A stretch of 64,000 bases of DNA, from contig CAVANO010000052.1 in the NCBI GenBank assembly GCA_963590165.1, forward strand, positions 29,568 through 93,567, read 5' to 3'. Positions within the stretch are counted from its first letter, which is position 1; the number at the start of each line of letters is the position of its first letter. This DNA comes from UBA11524 sp963590165. GTDB taxonomy: Bacteria; Bacillota; Clostridia; Christensenellales; Aristaeellaceae. This document shows positions 50,201 to 57,455 of the stretch, one piece after another. The notes beneath the pieces are model-generated. The model was not told the DNA's origin, did no database searches, and saw only the letters and a program-made list of their open reading frames with translations. The position numbers were made by a program, and so were the translations under genes.

Positions 50201-52056
50201 TCAACACCGCCGACCTCCGCAATCACGCTGATTTCAGCGCCGGAGAATCCCTTCTCGCTTTCGCCGCGCGAGCCGTTGTTGTTCGAGTCGCGGAAGGCAT
50301 AGATGGACAATGCCGCCAGACCGCCGGATTGCGCAGTCAGCGCCGCCGTTTCCTCACCGACCGTCACCGCGCCGGACAGAATCGAACCATCCTGTGCGTC
50401 ATAATGCACGAGATATGTGCCGTAATCAAGGAATTCAGCGCTCCACGCGCCGTTCTCGTCCGTCACGGTCTCGCAAACCGTTTCGTCCTTGTCATTGACA
50501 AGCGTCACCGTCACGCTGCTCATGGGGGTACCGTCCTGACCGAGCACCGTGCCCGATACGCTGCCCGTGTCGCGCATGGTCAGTGAAGGCAGCTCAACCG
50601 TTTCGCCCTCGCCGACTTCAACCGTCACGGATGCCGTCATGCCATTCTCCGTTTCGGTGAGTGACCAGCCTTCCGCGTCATATCGTCCGCGGGGCAGCAC
50701 CGCTGTCACCTGATACGTGTCGGGCACAAGGTCATAGATGGTGAAATCGCCGCTGACTTCTGTCTGCACGCTCGTGCGCACGCCGGTCATCGTCAGCTGC
50801 ACCGGTTCGGACAGGTTGTTCATGCTGCCGGTCATGGTGCCGCTGAGCATCAGTGTCAGCTCGTAGCCGCTCGTCTTTTCCGCCTGCACATCAACGACCC
50901 ATTCCGCCTGACCCTTCTGCAGGCTGCTGTAGTCGTTCAGCGTGCTGAGCAGCGTTCCGTCCGGCAGCGTCAGCGTCACATAATACAGCCCGTGGAACAG
51001 CTCCTCCTCGGTCGCCGTCTTGCCGCTGTCAATTTCGCCGCTGCGGACGGTTTCTCCGTCTTCGCTGACGATGGTATACGCGACCTGCGCATTCGCGCCG
51101 CTCACTGTGATGCTGATGGCACCATTGACCGGTTCAGGCGTAGGTGTCGGCGTAGGCGTGGGTGTTGCTGTTGGTGTCGCTGTCGGCGTTGCCGTGGGTG
51201 TTGCTGTAGGCGTTGCCGTCGGCGTTGGCGTGGGTGTCGCTGTTGGTGTCGCTGTTGGTGTCGCCGTGGGTGTTGCTGTCGGTGTCGCTGTTGGCGTCGC
51301 TGTCGGTGTCGCTGTCGGCGTTGCCGTAGGTGTCGCTGTAGGGGTTGCCGTAGGTGTCGCTGTAGGGGTTGCCGTTGGGGTGGGTGTCGGGCTTGCAGTC
51401 GGCGTTGGACTCGGTGTAGCCGTCGGCGGAACGTAGGCATACGCTGCATCCACCCTCGTCACGGACGATTCATCCGTATAGCGTTCGATTTTAATCAGCT
51501 TATCCTTCCAAAGGCCGCTGTCCGCCGATGTATCGGTCATGCGCAGCGTGTACACACCCGCGGCAATTGCCTTCGGCAGCACATATTCGCCGGTTTCGTC
51601 CGTTGCGAAGGTCATGACCGTCTCGTCTTCCGCGTTCAGCAGTTCAAAGGACGAAGCGGTGCCCGCCTGCACGGTGAACAGACCCGTATCCGTCATCACC
51701 GCCACAACCGCCTTGTTCACGCGTCCTGACGTGATGGAGATGGTGTAGCTGTCGGACAGGATGGCTTCTGCCGGCATGGTTTCGCTGACAGGAATCAGCT
51801 TCACATTGCCCGTTCCGCTGAGCGTAATCGGGTCGCTGCCGAAGTCAGTGACCTTGATGGTGCCGACCTCCTGACCGCCCTGCATCACCGTAAATTCGCC
51901 GGTGATTTTGACCGTCGTATAGTCCCCTGTGCTCGCGGCATACATGCCCAGGAATTCCACCTGAAGCATTGTCGCTTCCGTGGCTGCCGCTGTTGACAGG
52001 AGCGCAAGCCCCATTGCCAGCAGGAGTGCCATCAGCCGCTTGCCAAGTTTCCTCAT
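47209..52056 (-). CDS. Large secreted SdrD_B-repeat protein with Thr-Pro linker
   Basis: A 1615-residue exported protein. Signal peptide KRLMALLLAMGLALLSTAAA; a 180-residue beta domain; a Thr-Pro/Ala linker (about residues 210-308, TPTATPTATP repeats); a Cna-B-like segment; then at least eight SdrD_B domains about 110 residues apart, each starting with an EF-hand-like calcium loop such as DSNNNGSRGESEKG, DANHNGVYDDGEEP, DHNDNGLLDEGEEG, DENSNGKYDDGEL and DLNGNGLQDVDEKG. No LPxTG motif or C-terminal helix is present; the end is GIGAEQDWSK. It may be released, or held by another domain. ATG at 52056 follows GGAGGAAG. Probable surface adhesion or stalk; ligand unknown. Confidence 0.88.
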   Translation of the reverse strand: MRKLGKRLMALLLAMGLALLSTAAATEATMLQVEFLGMYAASTGDYTTVKITGEFTVMQGGQEVGTIKVTDFGSDPITLSGTGNVKLIPVSETMPAEAILSDSYTISITSGRVNKAVVAVMTDTGLFTVQAGTASSFELLNAEDETVMTFATDETGEYVLPKAIAAGVYTLRMTDTSADSGLWKDKLIKIERYTDESSVTRVDAAYAYVPPTATPSPTPTASPTPTPTATPTATPTATPTATPTATPTATPTATPTATPTATPTATPTATPTATPTPTPTATPTATPTATPTATPTATPTPTPTPTPEPVNGAISITVSGANAQVAYTIVSEDGETVRSGEIDSGKTATEEELFHGLYYVTLTLPDGTLLSTLNDYSSLQKGQAEWVVDVQAEKTSGYELTLMLSGTMTGSMNNLSEPVQLTMTGVRTSVQTEVSGDFTIYDLVPDTYQVTAVLPRGRYDAEGWSLTETENGMTASVTVEVGEGETVELPSLTMRDTGSVSGTVLGQDGTPMSSVTVTLVNDKDETVCETVTDENGAWSAEFLDYGTYLVHYDAQDGSILSGAVTVGEETAALTAQSGGLAALSIYAFRDSNNNGSRGESEKGFSGAEISVIAEVGGVEITAASGVTDENGELTLAVPAGTYMVRCELPEGYGYGVRGKSVSAKMSIMDETTDRVQTSEPLTLAAGSVTEVGIGTFVMATLKGHIWLDTSDDGIYQDDEPGQAGVTIRATGVKNGLVYETESDENGDFIFTQLRYGTYNVEYILPDGLVFTRYSATGGSKRSIITSEFKRSATDQMIFERGETQTSLVGVVQGSDINGICFVDANHNGVYDDGEEPLAGVKVVLYRQAIGKELLNAVSDENGQFSFSNIRGSTFRIKATIPQGYVYSIEGDGETGNRFAPGTDRREYTISDVTLENNSEMTIAIGAITYGSISGTVYQDDNFSGSIDSSEKTVSGVTVTLEDDSGSKWTVKTNKNGAFTFSDLAPGQYILSAQAPDGKAFTKQGEGSVLANVSGGMGESDALTLEMGAELTDVNIGIITPGQVTGTVFADHNDNGLLDEGEEGMTGTVVYLVSENGTEESREVDASGTYLFDAVLPGTYTLRYELPEGGIFAVTSDGGNMISDGTSELLTVQTGKTVQAPLCGALVLGEISGTVYADHNGSGTQDEGEANLSGVTFILTPSRSDLEQQTIVTDDSGEFRFEKLRPDTYTLTVRFPEGMVLSKLSDDCLLTLTHGLNEPSAEVIIDIGTAYTSQHLGGVIPSSMSGQLYIDENSNGKYDDGELTPSGETIELLDADGEVFLTAQTDETGAFELSGIAPGTYSLSYMLADNAHSAVGGDTTFTEADGRMVMADIAVEEDSCITAPVLGLKIETTVSGSVWYDEAGEIKPVEGAEVHLLDAQDTLIQTVLSDADGLYRFDALMPGEYKLSVTMPAGYVVIEPDDARLEDGQLISVMTACSAEKGESDVFTLRMSQNQLNLNIGAVQPGTLGDFCWVDLNGNGLQDVDEKGLGNMRVELWRDGELAAETTTDAYGFYVFKNIYPGVYTLKADYPAEVKPTQQRTDFPMIASIMGENGESNEIQVASGSTTYTADLGFVPVEEGVLPENYGIGAEQDWSK
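51130..51425. repeat. Thr-Pro-Ala coding repeat
   Basis: About 50 repeats of 6-base units such as GTTGCC/GTCGCT encode TPTATP runs. Near-identical units make slippage likely, so linker length may vary between strains. Confidence 0.85.
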
Positions 52057-52105
52057 GTTTCTGCTTCCTCCATTTGATTGATCCGCCTGCGCGGAGAGAA
52101 TCTTC

Positions 52106-52134
52106 ATTCTATACCATGATATATGGTAAATCAA
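52106..52134 (-). promoter_or_regulatory. SdrD-like gene promoter with internal palindrome
   Basis: On the minus strand TTGATT (plus 52129-52134), 17 bases, TAGAAT (52106-52111). The spacer is itself the palindrome TACCAT-N5-ATGGTA (52112-52128). It resembles the operator of the Rrf2 gene (TACCA ... TGGTA) with one extra base of spacing. A TTGACA (52146-52151) lies farther upstream. Confidence 0.6.
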
Positions 52135-52234
52135 TCACCGCATCTTGTCAACCTTCACAACTGTTTTTTTACATTTCAGGCTTTTCGGACTTTGTCCGTT
52201 TCATGCCTTCTGTCCGCATCCGCAGACGTGAAAT

Positions 52235-52266
52235 CAAAAAGAGCCTGAGCACCATCGTCCTCAAGC
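52235..52266 (-). terminator. yifB terminator
   Basis: On the minus strand GCTTGAG pairs with CTCAGGC (plus 52260-52266 and 52243-52249, one G-T pair), followed by TCTTTTTG. Confidence 0.7.
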
Positions 52267-52296
52267 CCTATGCAATAGAAGAGAATCAGGAAGGAA

Positions 52297-53832
52297 TTAC
52301 CCCTTCCAATACTTTCCGTCAAGTTCGCGGTACTGAATCGCCTCCGCCACATGCACGCTGTCAATCGTGTCAGCACCGGCAAGGTCGGCAATCGTCCGCG
52401 CAACCTTCATCACACGCCCGTAGGCACGCATGCTCATGCCCATGCGTTCAACCGCCATGTGCAGCAAATTTGTCGCTTCCGGCGTCATCGGGCAGTACTT
52501 CTTGGACAGTTTTGCATCGAGCTGAGCGTTGCAGTGGATGCCGTCCTCTGCGTACCGCGCCTGCTGGAGCTCTCTCGCGCGCCGGACACGTGCACCGACT
52601 TCCGCGGAGGATTCCGCCTTGCCGCCTTCGCTGATTTCCTTCACCGGCACCGCGTCCACCTCAACCTGAATGTCGATGCGGTCGAGCAGCGGTCCGGAAA
52701 TGCGGTCAAGGTATTTGCGGATTTCCTTGGGGGAGCAGCGGCATTTCTTCGTCTTGCTGCCGTAAAATCCGCACGGGCACGGGTTCATGCTTGCGACCAT
52801 CATGAAACTTGACTGATATTGCGCCTGATTGTGCACGCGCGTCACGCTGACAACGCCGTCCTCGAGCGGCTGGCGGAGCGCCTCAAGCGCGTTTCGGCTG
52901 AATTCAGGCAGTTCATCGAGGAACAGCACGCCGTTGTGCGCCATGGACACCTCACCAGGACGCGCGTTCGTTCCGCCGCCGATAATGCTTGCAACAGATG
53001 CGCTGTGATGCGGCGCACAGAAAGGACGCTCTGCCATCAGCCCTGTTCCCGGCGGCAGCCGTCCCGCAATAGAGTGGATGCGTGTCGTTTCGAGCGACTC
53101 CTCGAACGTCAGCGGCGGCAAAATTCCCGGCAGGCACCGCGCCAGCATCGTCTTGCCGGAGCCGGGCGTACCAATCATCAGCAGATTATGACCGCCGCTT
53201 GCCGCGACCTCCAGTGCACGCCTTGCGCCGACCTGCCCCTGCACTTGCGCCATATCCACTGCGCAGTGCATCGCCGAAACGACATCGCTGTAGCGGCGCT
53301 GCTCCTGCACCGGAATGCGTTCGCGTCCCTTCAGGTGGTTGACCACCTGCCGCAGGTTATTCGCCGGATACACGCGCAGCCCCTGAATGCATGCAACCTC
53401 CTCTGCGTTGCCTTCGGGCAGGATGATATCCACAATGCCATTCTCGCTCGCGCTGATGACCATCGGCAATGCACCGCGCACAGGATGAAGCGAGCCGTCC
53501 AGCGACAACTCTCCCAGCATCAGCGTCTGTGTGAGATCCATGCCTTCCAGCTGTCCGGATGCCATCAGAATGCTGACGGCAATCGGCAGATCGAACGCGG
53601 GGCCTTCTTTGCGCTGATCGGCAGGTGCGAGGTTGACGGTCAGGCGTGCAATCGGCATGGTAAAGCCGCTGTTGACGATCGCAGCGCTGACGCGGTCACG
53701 GCTCTCCTTGACCGACGCATCCGGCAGCCCGATAATCTCCAGCATCGGCAGCCCCGTCGCCGAGTACACCTCCACCTTCACCGCGAAGCCGCTGACGCCG
53801 CTCAGCCCGTACCCCAACGTTCGAGCAAGCAT
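52297..53832 (-). CDS. yifB: YifB/ComM-family Mg-chelatase-like AAA+ ATPase
   Basis: A 511-residue protein: N-terminal Lon-protease-like beta domain (PMLEIIGLPDASVKESRDRV and LGELSLDGSLHPVRGALP), AAA+ core with Walker A IGTPGSGKTMLARCLPGILP, Walker B VLFLDELPEFSRNALE, and a C-terminal Mg-chelatase subdomain (RAYGRVMKVARTIADLAG). Homologues (ComM) are branch-migration helicases that aid recombination during natural transformation. A CxC-type cysteine group NPCPCGFYGSKTKKCRCS lies in the middle. ATG at 53832 has AAGGGG upstream; the extra 20 codons of the open frame are excluded. Confidence 0.95.
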   Translation of the reverse strand: MLARTLGYGLSGVSGFAVKVEVYSATGLPMLEIIGLPDASVKESRDRVSAAIVNSGFTMPIARLTVNLAPADQRKEGPAFDLPIAVSILMASGQLEGMDLTQTLMLGELSLDGSLHPVRGALPMVISASENGIVDIILPEGNAEEVACIQGLRVYPANNLRQVVNHLKGRERIPVQEQRRYSDVVSAMHCAVDMAQVQGQVGARRALEVAASGGHNLLMIGTPGSGKTMLARCLPGILPPLTFEESLETTRIHSIAGRLPPGTGLMAERPFCAPHHSASVASIIGGGTNARPGEVSMAHNGVLFLDELPEFSRNALEALRQPLEDGVVSVTRVHNQAQYQSSFMMVASMNPCPCGFYGSKTKKCRCSPKEIRKYLDRISGPLLDRIDIQVEVDAVPVKEISEGGKAESSAEVGARVRRARELQQARYAEDGIHCNAQLDAKLSKKYCPMTPEATNLLHMAVERMGMSMRAYGRVMKVARTIADLAGADTIDSVHVAEAIQYRELDGKYWKG

Positions 53833-53863
53833 AGATTCATCCCCTTTTTCCCTATCTGCTATC

Positions 53864-53892
53864 ATTGTATAACAATTCGGGATGAAAAACAA
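53864..53892 (-). promoter_or_regulatory. yifB promoter
   Basis: On the minus strand TTGTTT (plus 53887-53892), 17 bases, TACAAT (53864-53869). Confidence 0.65.
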
Positions 53893-53918
53893 GGGCAGGG
53901 CGAAACATTTGCCGTACC

Positions 53919-55187
53919 TTAACCGTGCCGCATGACCGCCTCGATATCCTCCACCGTGCGCGGAATGGCGGCGGACAGATTCTCGCAGCCATCCTCCGTT
54001 ACAAGGAGATTATCCTCCAGCCGGAAACCGATCCCCCATTCCTCATGATAGATGCCGACATCGATGCAGAACACCATGCCGGGCTTGACGGTCACCGGGC
54101 GGTCAATTACATCATGCACGTCGTATCCTACATGGTGTGCGCCGCCGTGCCACATGTACTTTCCGATGTTCTCGACCTTGTCGAGCACCCCTGCATCATG
54201 CAGGAGTTCAGCGTTATACTGCCGGATGGTCGCATCGACCTCCGCCATAGCGAAACCGGGCTTCACGATGGAAAACAAGTGATTTGAGGTCTGCAGGGCG
54301 CAGTTGAACAGCAGCTTCTGCCGGTCGGAGAAGCGCCCGTTACAGGGGAATCCGCGGCTGACATCGGTCATGAGGCTGTCGTGCTGCGCGCCGACGTCGT
54401 TGAGCACCATGTCGCCGTCCTGGGCTTGTCCGCGGTAGGCATAGTAATGGATGCAGAAATTGTTTCTGCCGGCGCTGATGATGGACGGGAATGCGGGACC
54501 TTCCGTGCCGTGCTGGGCAAGTGCGTAGTCAAATTCCGCCTTGTACTGGTATTCGTACATCCCGGGACGGCTTGCCTTCATCATCGCCAGAATACCCTCG
54601 CCGGTAACCTTTTCGGCCTCACGGATGGCGGCGATTTCGCACGGCTGCTTAATCAGTCGAAGCCGGCGAAGGATGGCGTTTGCGTTCTCAATCTGCAGAT
54701 AGGGATAATTCGTCTGAATCGCCTTGAGCAGCCGATGCGCCGGACGGTCGAGATCGTTCGGGGAAACGCGGAACAGGTCGAGATACACATGCTCGATGCT
54801 GCCGCTTGTCAGGGAGTAATGTCCGCCTGCGGTCAGGGCGTGGAAATCGCTCTGGAACTGTGATGTCACACGAATATCGGAGATGCCGGAAAGGTGCTCG
54901 GCTTCTGCAGGCTTCAGGCGGCGTCCTGTCCAGCGCTCTGCCATCGCATCGGGCGGCAGCAGGTACAGCTGTTCATGCACACGGCCGGATGCGTCTTTGA
55001 CGGCAAGCAGAATCAGCTCATGCTGGTCAAGACCGGTCATGTAGTAGAAATTCCGGTCGGTATAGAAAGGGTAATACTCATCGTTCGTCTTGCGGATATC
55101 TTCACCGGCGAAGAGAACAAGGAGCGAAGCAGGCTTCATCGACTGATAGAAGCAGTTGCGGTTACCGGTATGGAATGATGCTTCCAT
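53919..55187 (-). CDS. pepP: Xaa-Pro aminopeptidase (aminopeptidase P)
   Basis: A 422-residue metallopeptidase of family M24 that removes an N-terminal residue before proline. The creatinase-like N domain has YYPFYTDRNFYYMTGLDQHE. The metal ligands appear as DVGAQHDSLMTDVSRGFP, HGGAHHVGYDVHD and DVGIYHEEWGIGFRLEDNLL with the family's glutamates. It lacks a signal peptide, so it works in the cytoplasm. AAAGGAGG lies seven bases before the ATG. It is upstream of yifB by about 85 bases and has a T-rich leader. Confidence 0.93.
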   Translation of the reverse strand: MEASFHTGNRNCFYQSMKPASLLVLFAGEDIRKTNDEYYPFYTDRNFYYMTGLDQHELILLAVKDASGRVHEQLYLLPPDAMAERWTGRRLKPAEAEHLSGISDIRVTSQFQSDFHALTAGGHYSLTSGSIEHVYLDLFRVSPNDLDRPAHRLLKAIQTNYPYLQIENANAILRRLRLIKQPCEIAAIREAEKVTGEGILAMMKASRPGMYEYQYKAEFDYALAQHGTEGPAFPSIISAGRNNFCIHYYAYRGQAQDGDMVLNDVGAQHDSLMTDVSRGFPCNGRFSDRQKLLFNCALQTSNHLFSIVKPGFAMAEVDATIRQYNAELLHDAGVLDKVENIGKYMWHGGAHHVGYDVHDVIDRPVTVKPGMVFCIDVGIYHEEWGIGFRLEDNLLVTEDGCENLSAAIPRTVEDIEAVMRHG

Positions 55188-55300
55188 GGGAAATCCTCCT
55201 TTGAGTGAAACAGGGAAAGCTGTTTTTTTGATTTTCGTTATTTGGAATGGTCTTGTTTTTGCAGGGTTTCGTGCTGCGGAGCGATCAAAGTTCAGCGGAA

Positions 55301-55313
55301 CGGACGAAGTCCG
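55301..55313. repeat. CGGACGAAGTCCG palindrome
   Basis: A 13-base copy of the dispersed palindrome in the spacer between ilvE and pepP, next to the ilvE terminator. Confidence 0.6.
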
Positions 55314-55351
55314 TAAAAGAAGTGCCGCTCTGCGTCATGCAAAGCGGCACT
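55313..55351 (-). terminator. ilvE terminator
   Basis: AGTGCCGCT (55321-55329) pairs with AGCGGCACT (55343-55351); on the minus strand TCTTTTAC follows. It lies 12 bases past the ilvE stop. Confidence 0.85.
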
Positions 55352-55363
55352 CCAGCGGAAGCA

Positions 55364-56389
55364 TTATTTAATCCGCACAATCCATCCTTCAGGCGCTTCG
55401 ATTTCGCACTGCTGGATGCCGCGCAGGGTGGTGTAGAGTTTCTTGAGCACAGGTCCCATTTCCTCCATGCCGGACGGGAAGCGAATCTCCTTGCCGTGGT
55501 CATTAATGATGCCGACCGGGCTGATGACGGCTGCCGTGCCGCACAGACCGCACTCGGCGAATTCCGGCACCTCAGCGAAGGGCACCTCGCGATGCTCCAC
55601 CGGCATGTTCAGGTACTTCTCCGCCACGACCATCAAACTGCGGCGCGTGATGGAAGGCAGGATGGAGTTGCTCTTCGGGGTGACGAACTTGCCGTCCTTC
55701 GTGATGAAGATGAAGTTCGCGCCGCCGGTTTCCTCGACCTTCGTGCGCGTAGCGGCATCGAGGTACATGTTCTCGGCAAATCCCTCGCGGTGCGCCTCCA
55801 TGATGGCATGCAGGCTCATGGCGTAGTTCAGACCCGCCTTGATGTCGCCGGTGCCGTGCGGAGCCGCACGGTCGTAATCGCTGATTTTGATGGCGATGGG
55901 TTTCGCGCCGCCCTTGAAATACGGGCCGACAGGCGTGCAGAAAATGCGGAATTCAAACTCAGACGCGGGCTTCACGCCGATGACGGAGTTCGTGCCGATC
56001 ATGAACGGGCGCAGATACAGGCTCGCGCCGGTGCCGTAAGGCGGCACGAAATCAGCATTCGCTGCGACAACCTGCTTCACGCCCTCGACAAACTTGTCCG
56101 CCGGGAAGGGCGGCATCTCAAGACGTGCGGCACTGTCCATCATGCGCTGAGCATTCAGGTCAGGGCGGAAGCAGACGATGTGACCGTCCTTGGTGTAATA
56201 CGCCTTCAGTCCCTCAAAGCATGCCTGGCAATACTGGAAGACGCAAGCGCACTCGTTCAGGGTGATGTTCGCGTTCTCCTCCAGACCGCCCTCTTCCCAC
56301 TTGCCGTCCTTATAGCGGCAGACATAGCGATAAGGGGTTTCGATATAGCCGAAGCCAAGATTGCTCCAATCAATGCTCTTAGGATCCAT
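55364..56389 (-). CDS. ilvE: Branched-chain amino acid aminotransferase
   Basis: A 341-residue PLP enzyme of fold type IV converting branched-chain keto acids to Leu, Ile and Val with glutamate. Segments: the active-site loop GTGDIKAGLNYAMSLHA with the PLP lysine, LYLRPFMIGTNSVIGVKPA, and VEETGGANFIFIT. Near the end REVPFAEVPEFAECGLCGTAAVISPVG is characteristic of bacterial IlvE. ATG at 56389 follows AAAGGAG at eight bases; the six residues before it are excluded. Own strong promoter and terminator: a monocistronic gene. Confidence 0.96.
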   Translation of the reverse strand: MDPKSIDWSNLGFGYIETPYRYVCRYKDGKWEEGGLEENANITLNECACVFQYCQACFEGLKAYYTKDGHIVCFRPDLNAQRMMDSAARLEMPPFPADKFVEGVKQVVAANADFVPPYGTGASLYLRPFMIGTNSVIGVKPASEFEFRIFCTPVGPYFKGGAKPIAIKISDYDRAAPHGTGDIKAGLNYAMSLHAIMEAHREGFAENMYLDAATRTKVEETGGANFIFITKDGKFVTPKSNSILPSITRRSLMVVAEKYLNMPVEHREVPFAEVPEFAECGLCGTAAVISPVGIINDHGKEIRFPSGMEEMGPVLKKLYTTLRGIQQCEIEAPEGWIVRIK

Positions 56390-56421
56390 GGTAGCAACTC
56401 CTTTCATCGTTCAACAGCTTT

Positions 56422-56450
56422 ATTATAGAACGATTTCCGGACGATTGCAA
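56422..56450 (-). promoter_or_regulatory. ilvE promoter
   Basis: On the minus strand TTGCAA (plus 56445-56450), 17 bases, TATAAT (56422-56427). Confidence 0.85.
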
Positions 56451-56518
56451 GAGACGCCCTGTACTGCTCATGTTTTCGTTTTGCCGTCTGCCGGATCATT
56501 TTTCATGCAAACGCTGTA

Positions 56519-56547
56519 TTGCAAGGTGCACCCAAATTCGCTATAAT
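56519..56547 (+). promoter_or_regulatory. Promoter of DUF951 / lepB genes
   Basis: TTGCAA (56519-56524), 17 bases, TATAAT (56542-56547), 34 bases before the start codon. Confidence 0.85.
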
Positions 56548-56580
56548 GGTAGCATCCGAGAAGAAAGGCGGCGCATCAGC

Positions 56581-56787
56581 ATGGATTTGAATGTCGAAAT
56601 CCGGCTCGGCGATGTGGTGCAGACGCGCAAGCAGCACCCTTGCGGTTCGAGCGAGTGGACGGTTATCCGCACAGGCGCGGATATCAAAATCAAGTGCAGC
56701 GGCTGCGGACGAATTGTCATGATGGATCGTGAAACCTTCCTCAAGCGCAGAAAGAAGCTCATTTCGCAGGGACCCGAACCGGTATGA
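56581..56787 (+). CDS. DUF951 domain-containing small protein
   Basis: A 68-residue protein with the DUF951 pattern: IRLGDVVQTRKQHPCGSSEW, then WTVIRTGADIKIKCSGCGRIVMMDR and LKRRKKLIS. Cysteines in HPCG and KCSGCG suggest a small zinc- or nucleic-acid-binding module; function unknown. ATG at 56581 follows GAAAGGCGG. It overlaps the signal peptidase gene by four bases (ATGA), so the two are coupled, and it has a strong promoter. Confidence 0.88.
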   Translation: MDLNVEIRLGDVVQTRKQHPCGSSEWTVIRTGADIKIKCSGCGRIVMMDRETFLKRRKKLISQGPEPV

Positions 56788-57320
56788 GCGACTGGCTGTT
56801 TGACCTGCTGGTCATTGCGGCAGTCCTGCTGCTGAGGCAATATGTCATTTGCTTCGCCGTGGTAAAGGGGCGCAGCATGCTGTCGGCCTTCCGCACGCGC
56901 GATGTGGTGGCGGCAATTCGCTCGCCGTTCCTCTACCGGACAATCCGCCGCGGCGATGTCGTGCTCTGCCATTATCCGGGGAGAACCCTGCGCCATCTGC
57001 CCTTCATCCCGCAGACATTCATCAAGCGTGTCGCGGCGCTTCCGGGCGAAACAATTGAAATCATCGACGGTGTGCTGTTCATCAACGGAGCGGAAACGCC
57101 GGAAGAATACCTCGACCCTTTGCACAACCGCATCCGGCGCTCCTATCCGCCGAAGGTGCTGCAGGATGATGAGTATTTCGTCATGGGCGACAACCGCGAC
57201 AGCTCGAATGACAGCCGGTCGATTGGTCCTATTAAGAGGAAGGATATCAGGGCGCATGTGGTAAAAAAGCTCTTTCATCTTCCTGATTTTCGGAAGATGA
57301 AAAGGCAAAGAGATACGTAG
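56784..57320 (+). CDS. lepB: Signal peptidase I
   Basis: A 178-residue membrane-anchored serine protease removing signal peptides from exported proteins. One N-terminal helix (WLFDLLVIAAVLLLRQYVI) is followed by VKGRSMLSAF, the serine box (Ser about residue 32), and TFIKRVAALPGETIEI, the lysine box (about residue 80). Box E is YFVMGDNRDSSNDSRSIG. The proline after the serine box usually seen in SMxPT is changed to SMLSAF. The context, near many secreted proteins, fits. It follows the DUF951 gene by a four-base overlap. Confidence 0.94.
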   Translation: MSDWLFDLLVIAAVLLLRQYVICFAVVKGRSMLSAFRTRDVVAAIRSPFLYRTIRRGDVVLCHYPGRTLRHLPFIPQTFIKRVAALPGETIEIIDGVLFINGAETPEEYLDPLHNRIRRSYPPKVLQDDEYFVMGDNRDSSNDSRSIGPIKRKDIRAHVVKKLFHLPDFRKMKRQRDT

Positions 57321-57377
57321 CCACAAAGGAATAACGGATGCTTGCAGGCAATGACTGCGATTTGTTACAAAGTCGCC

Positions 57378-57406
57378 TTGCCTGTATTCTGAAACTATGG
57401 TATAAT
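57378..57406 (+). promoter_or_regulatory. Promoter of the 508-residue secreted protein gene
   Basis: TTGCCT (57378-57383), 17 bases, TATAAT (57401-57406), 50 bases before the start codon. Confidence 0.75.
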
Positions 57407-57455
57407 AAACTTGAATAACCATAAAGGCATAACACGACAAGGCTGGTGATGACAG

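Noticed and set aside
48583..50586. A 667-codon plus-strand frame opposite the SdrD-like gene
   Set aside because: Arises from the repeats on the opposite strand; no start signal.
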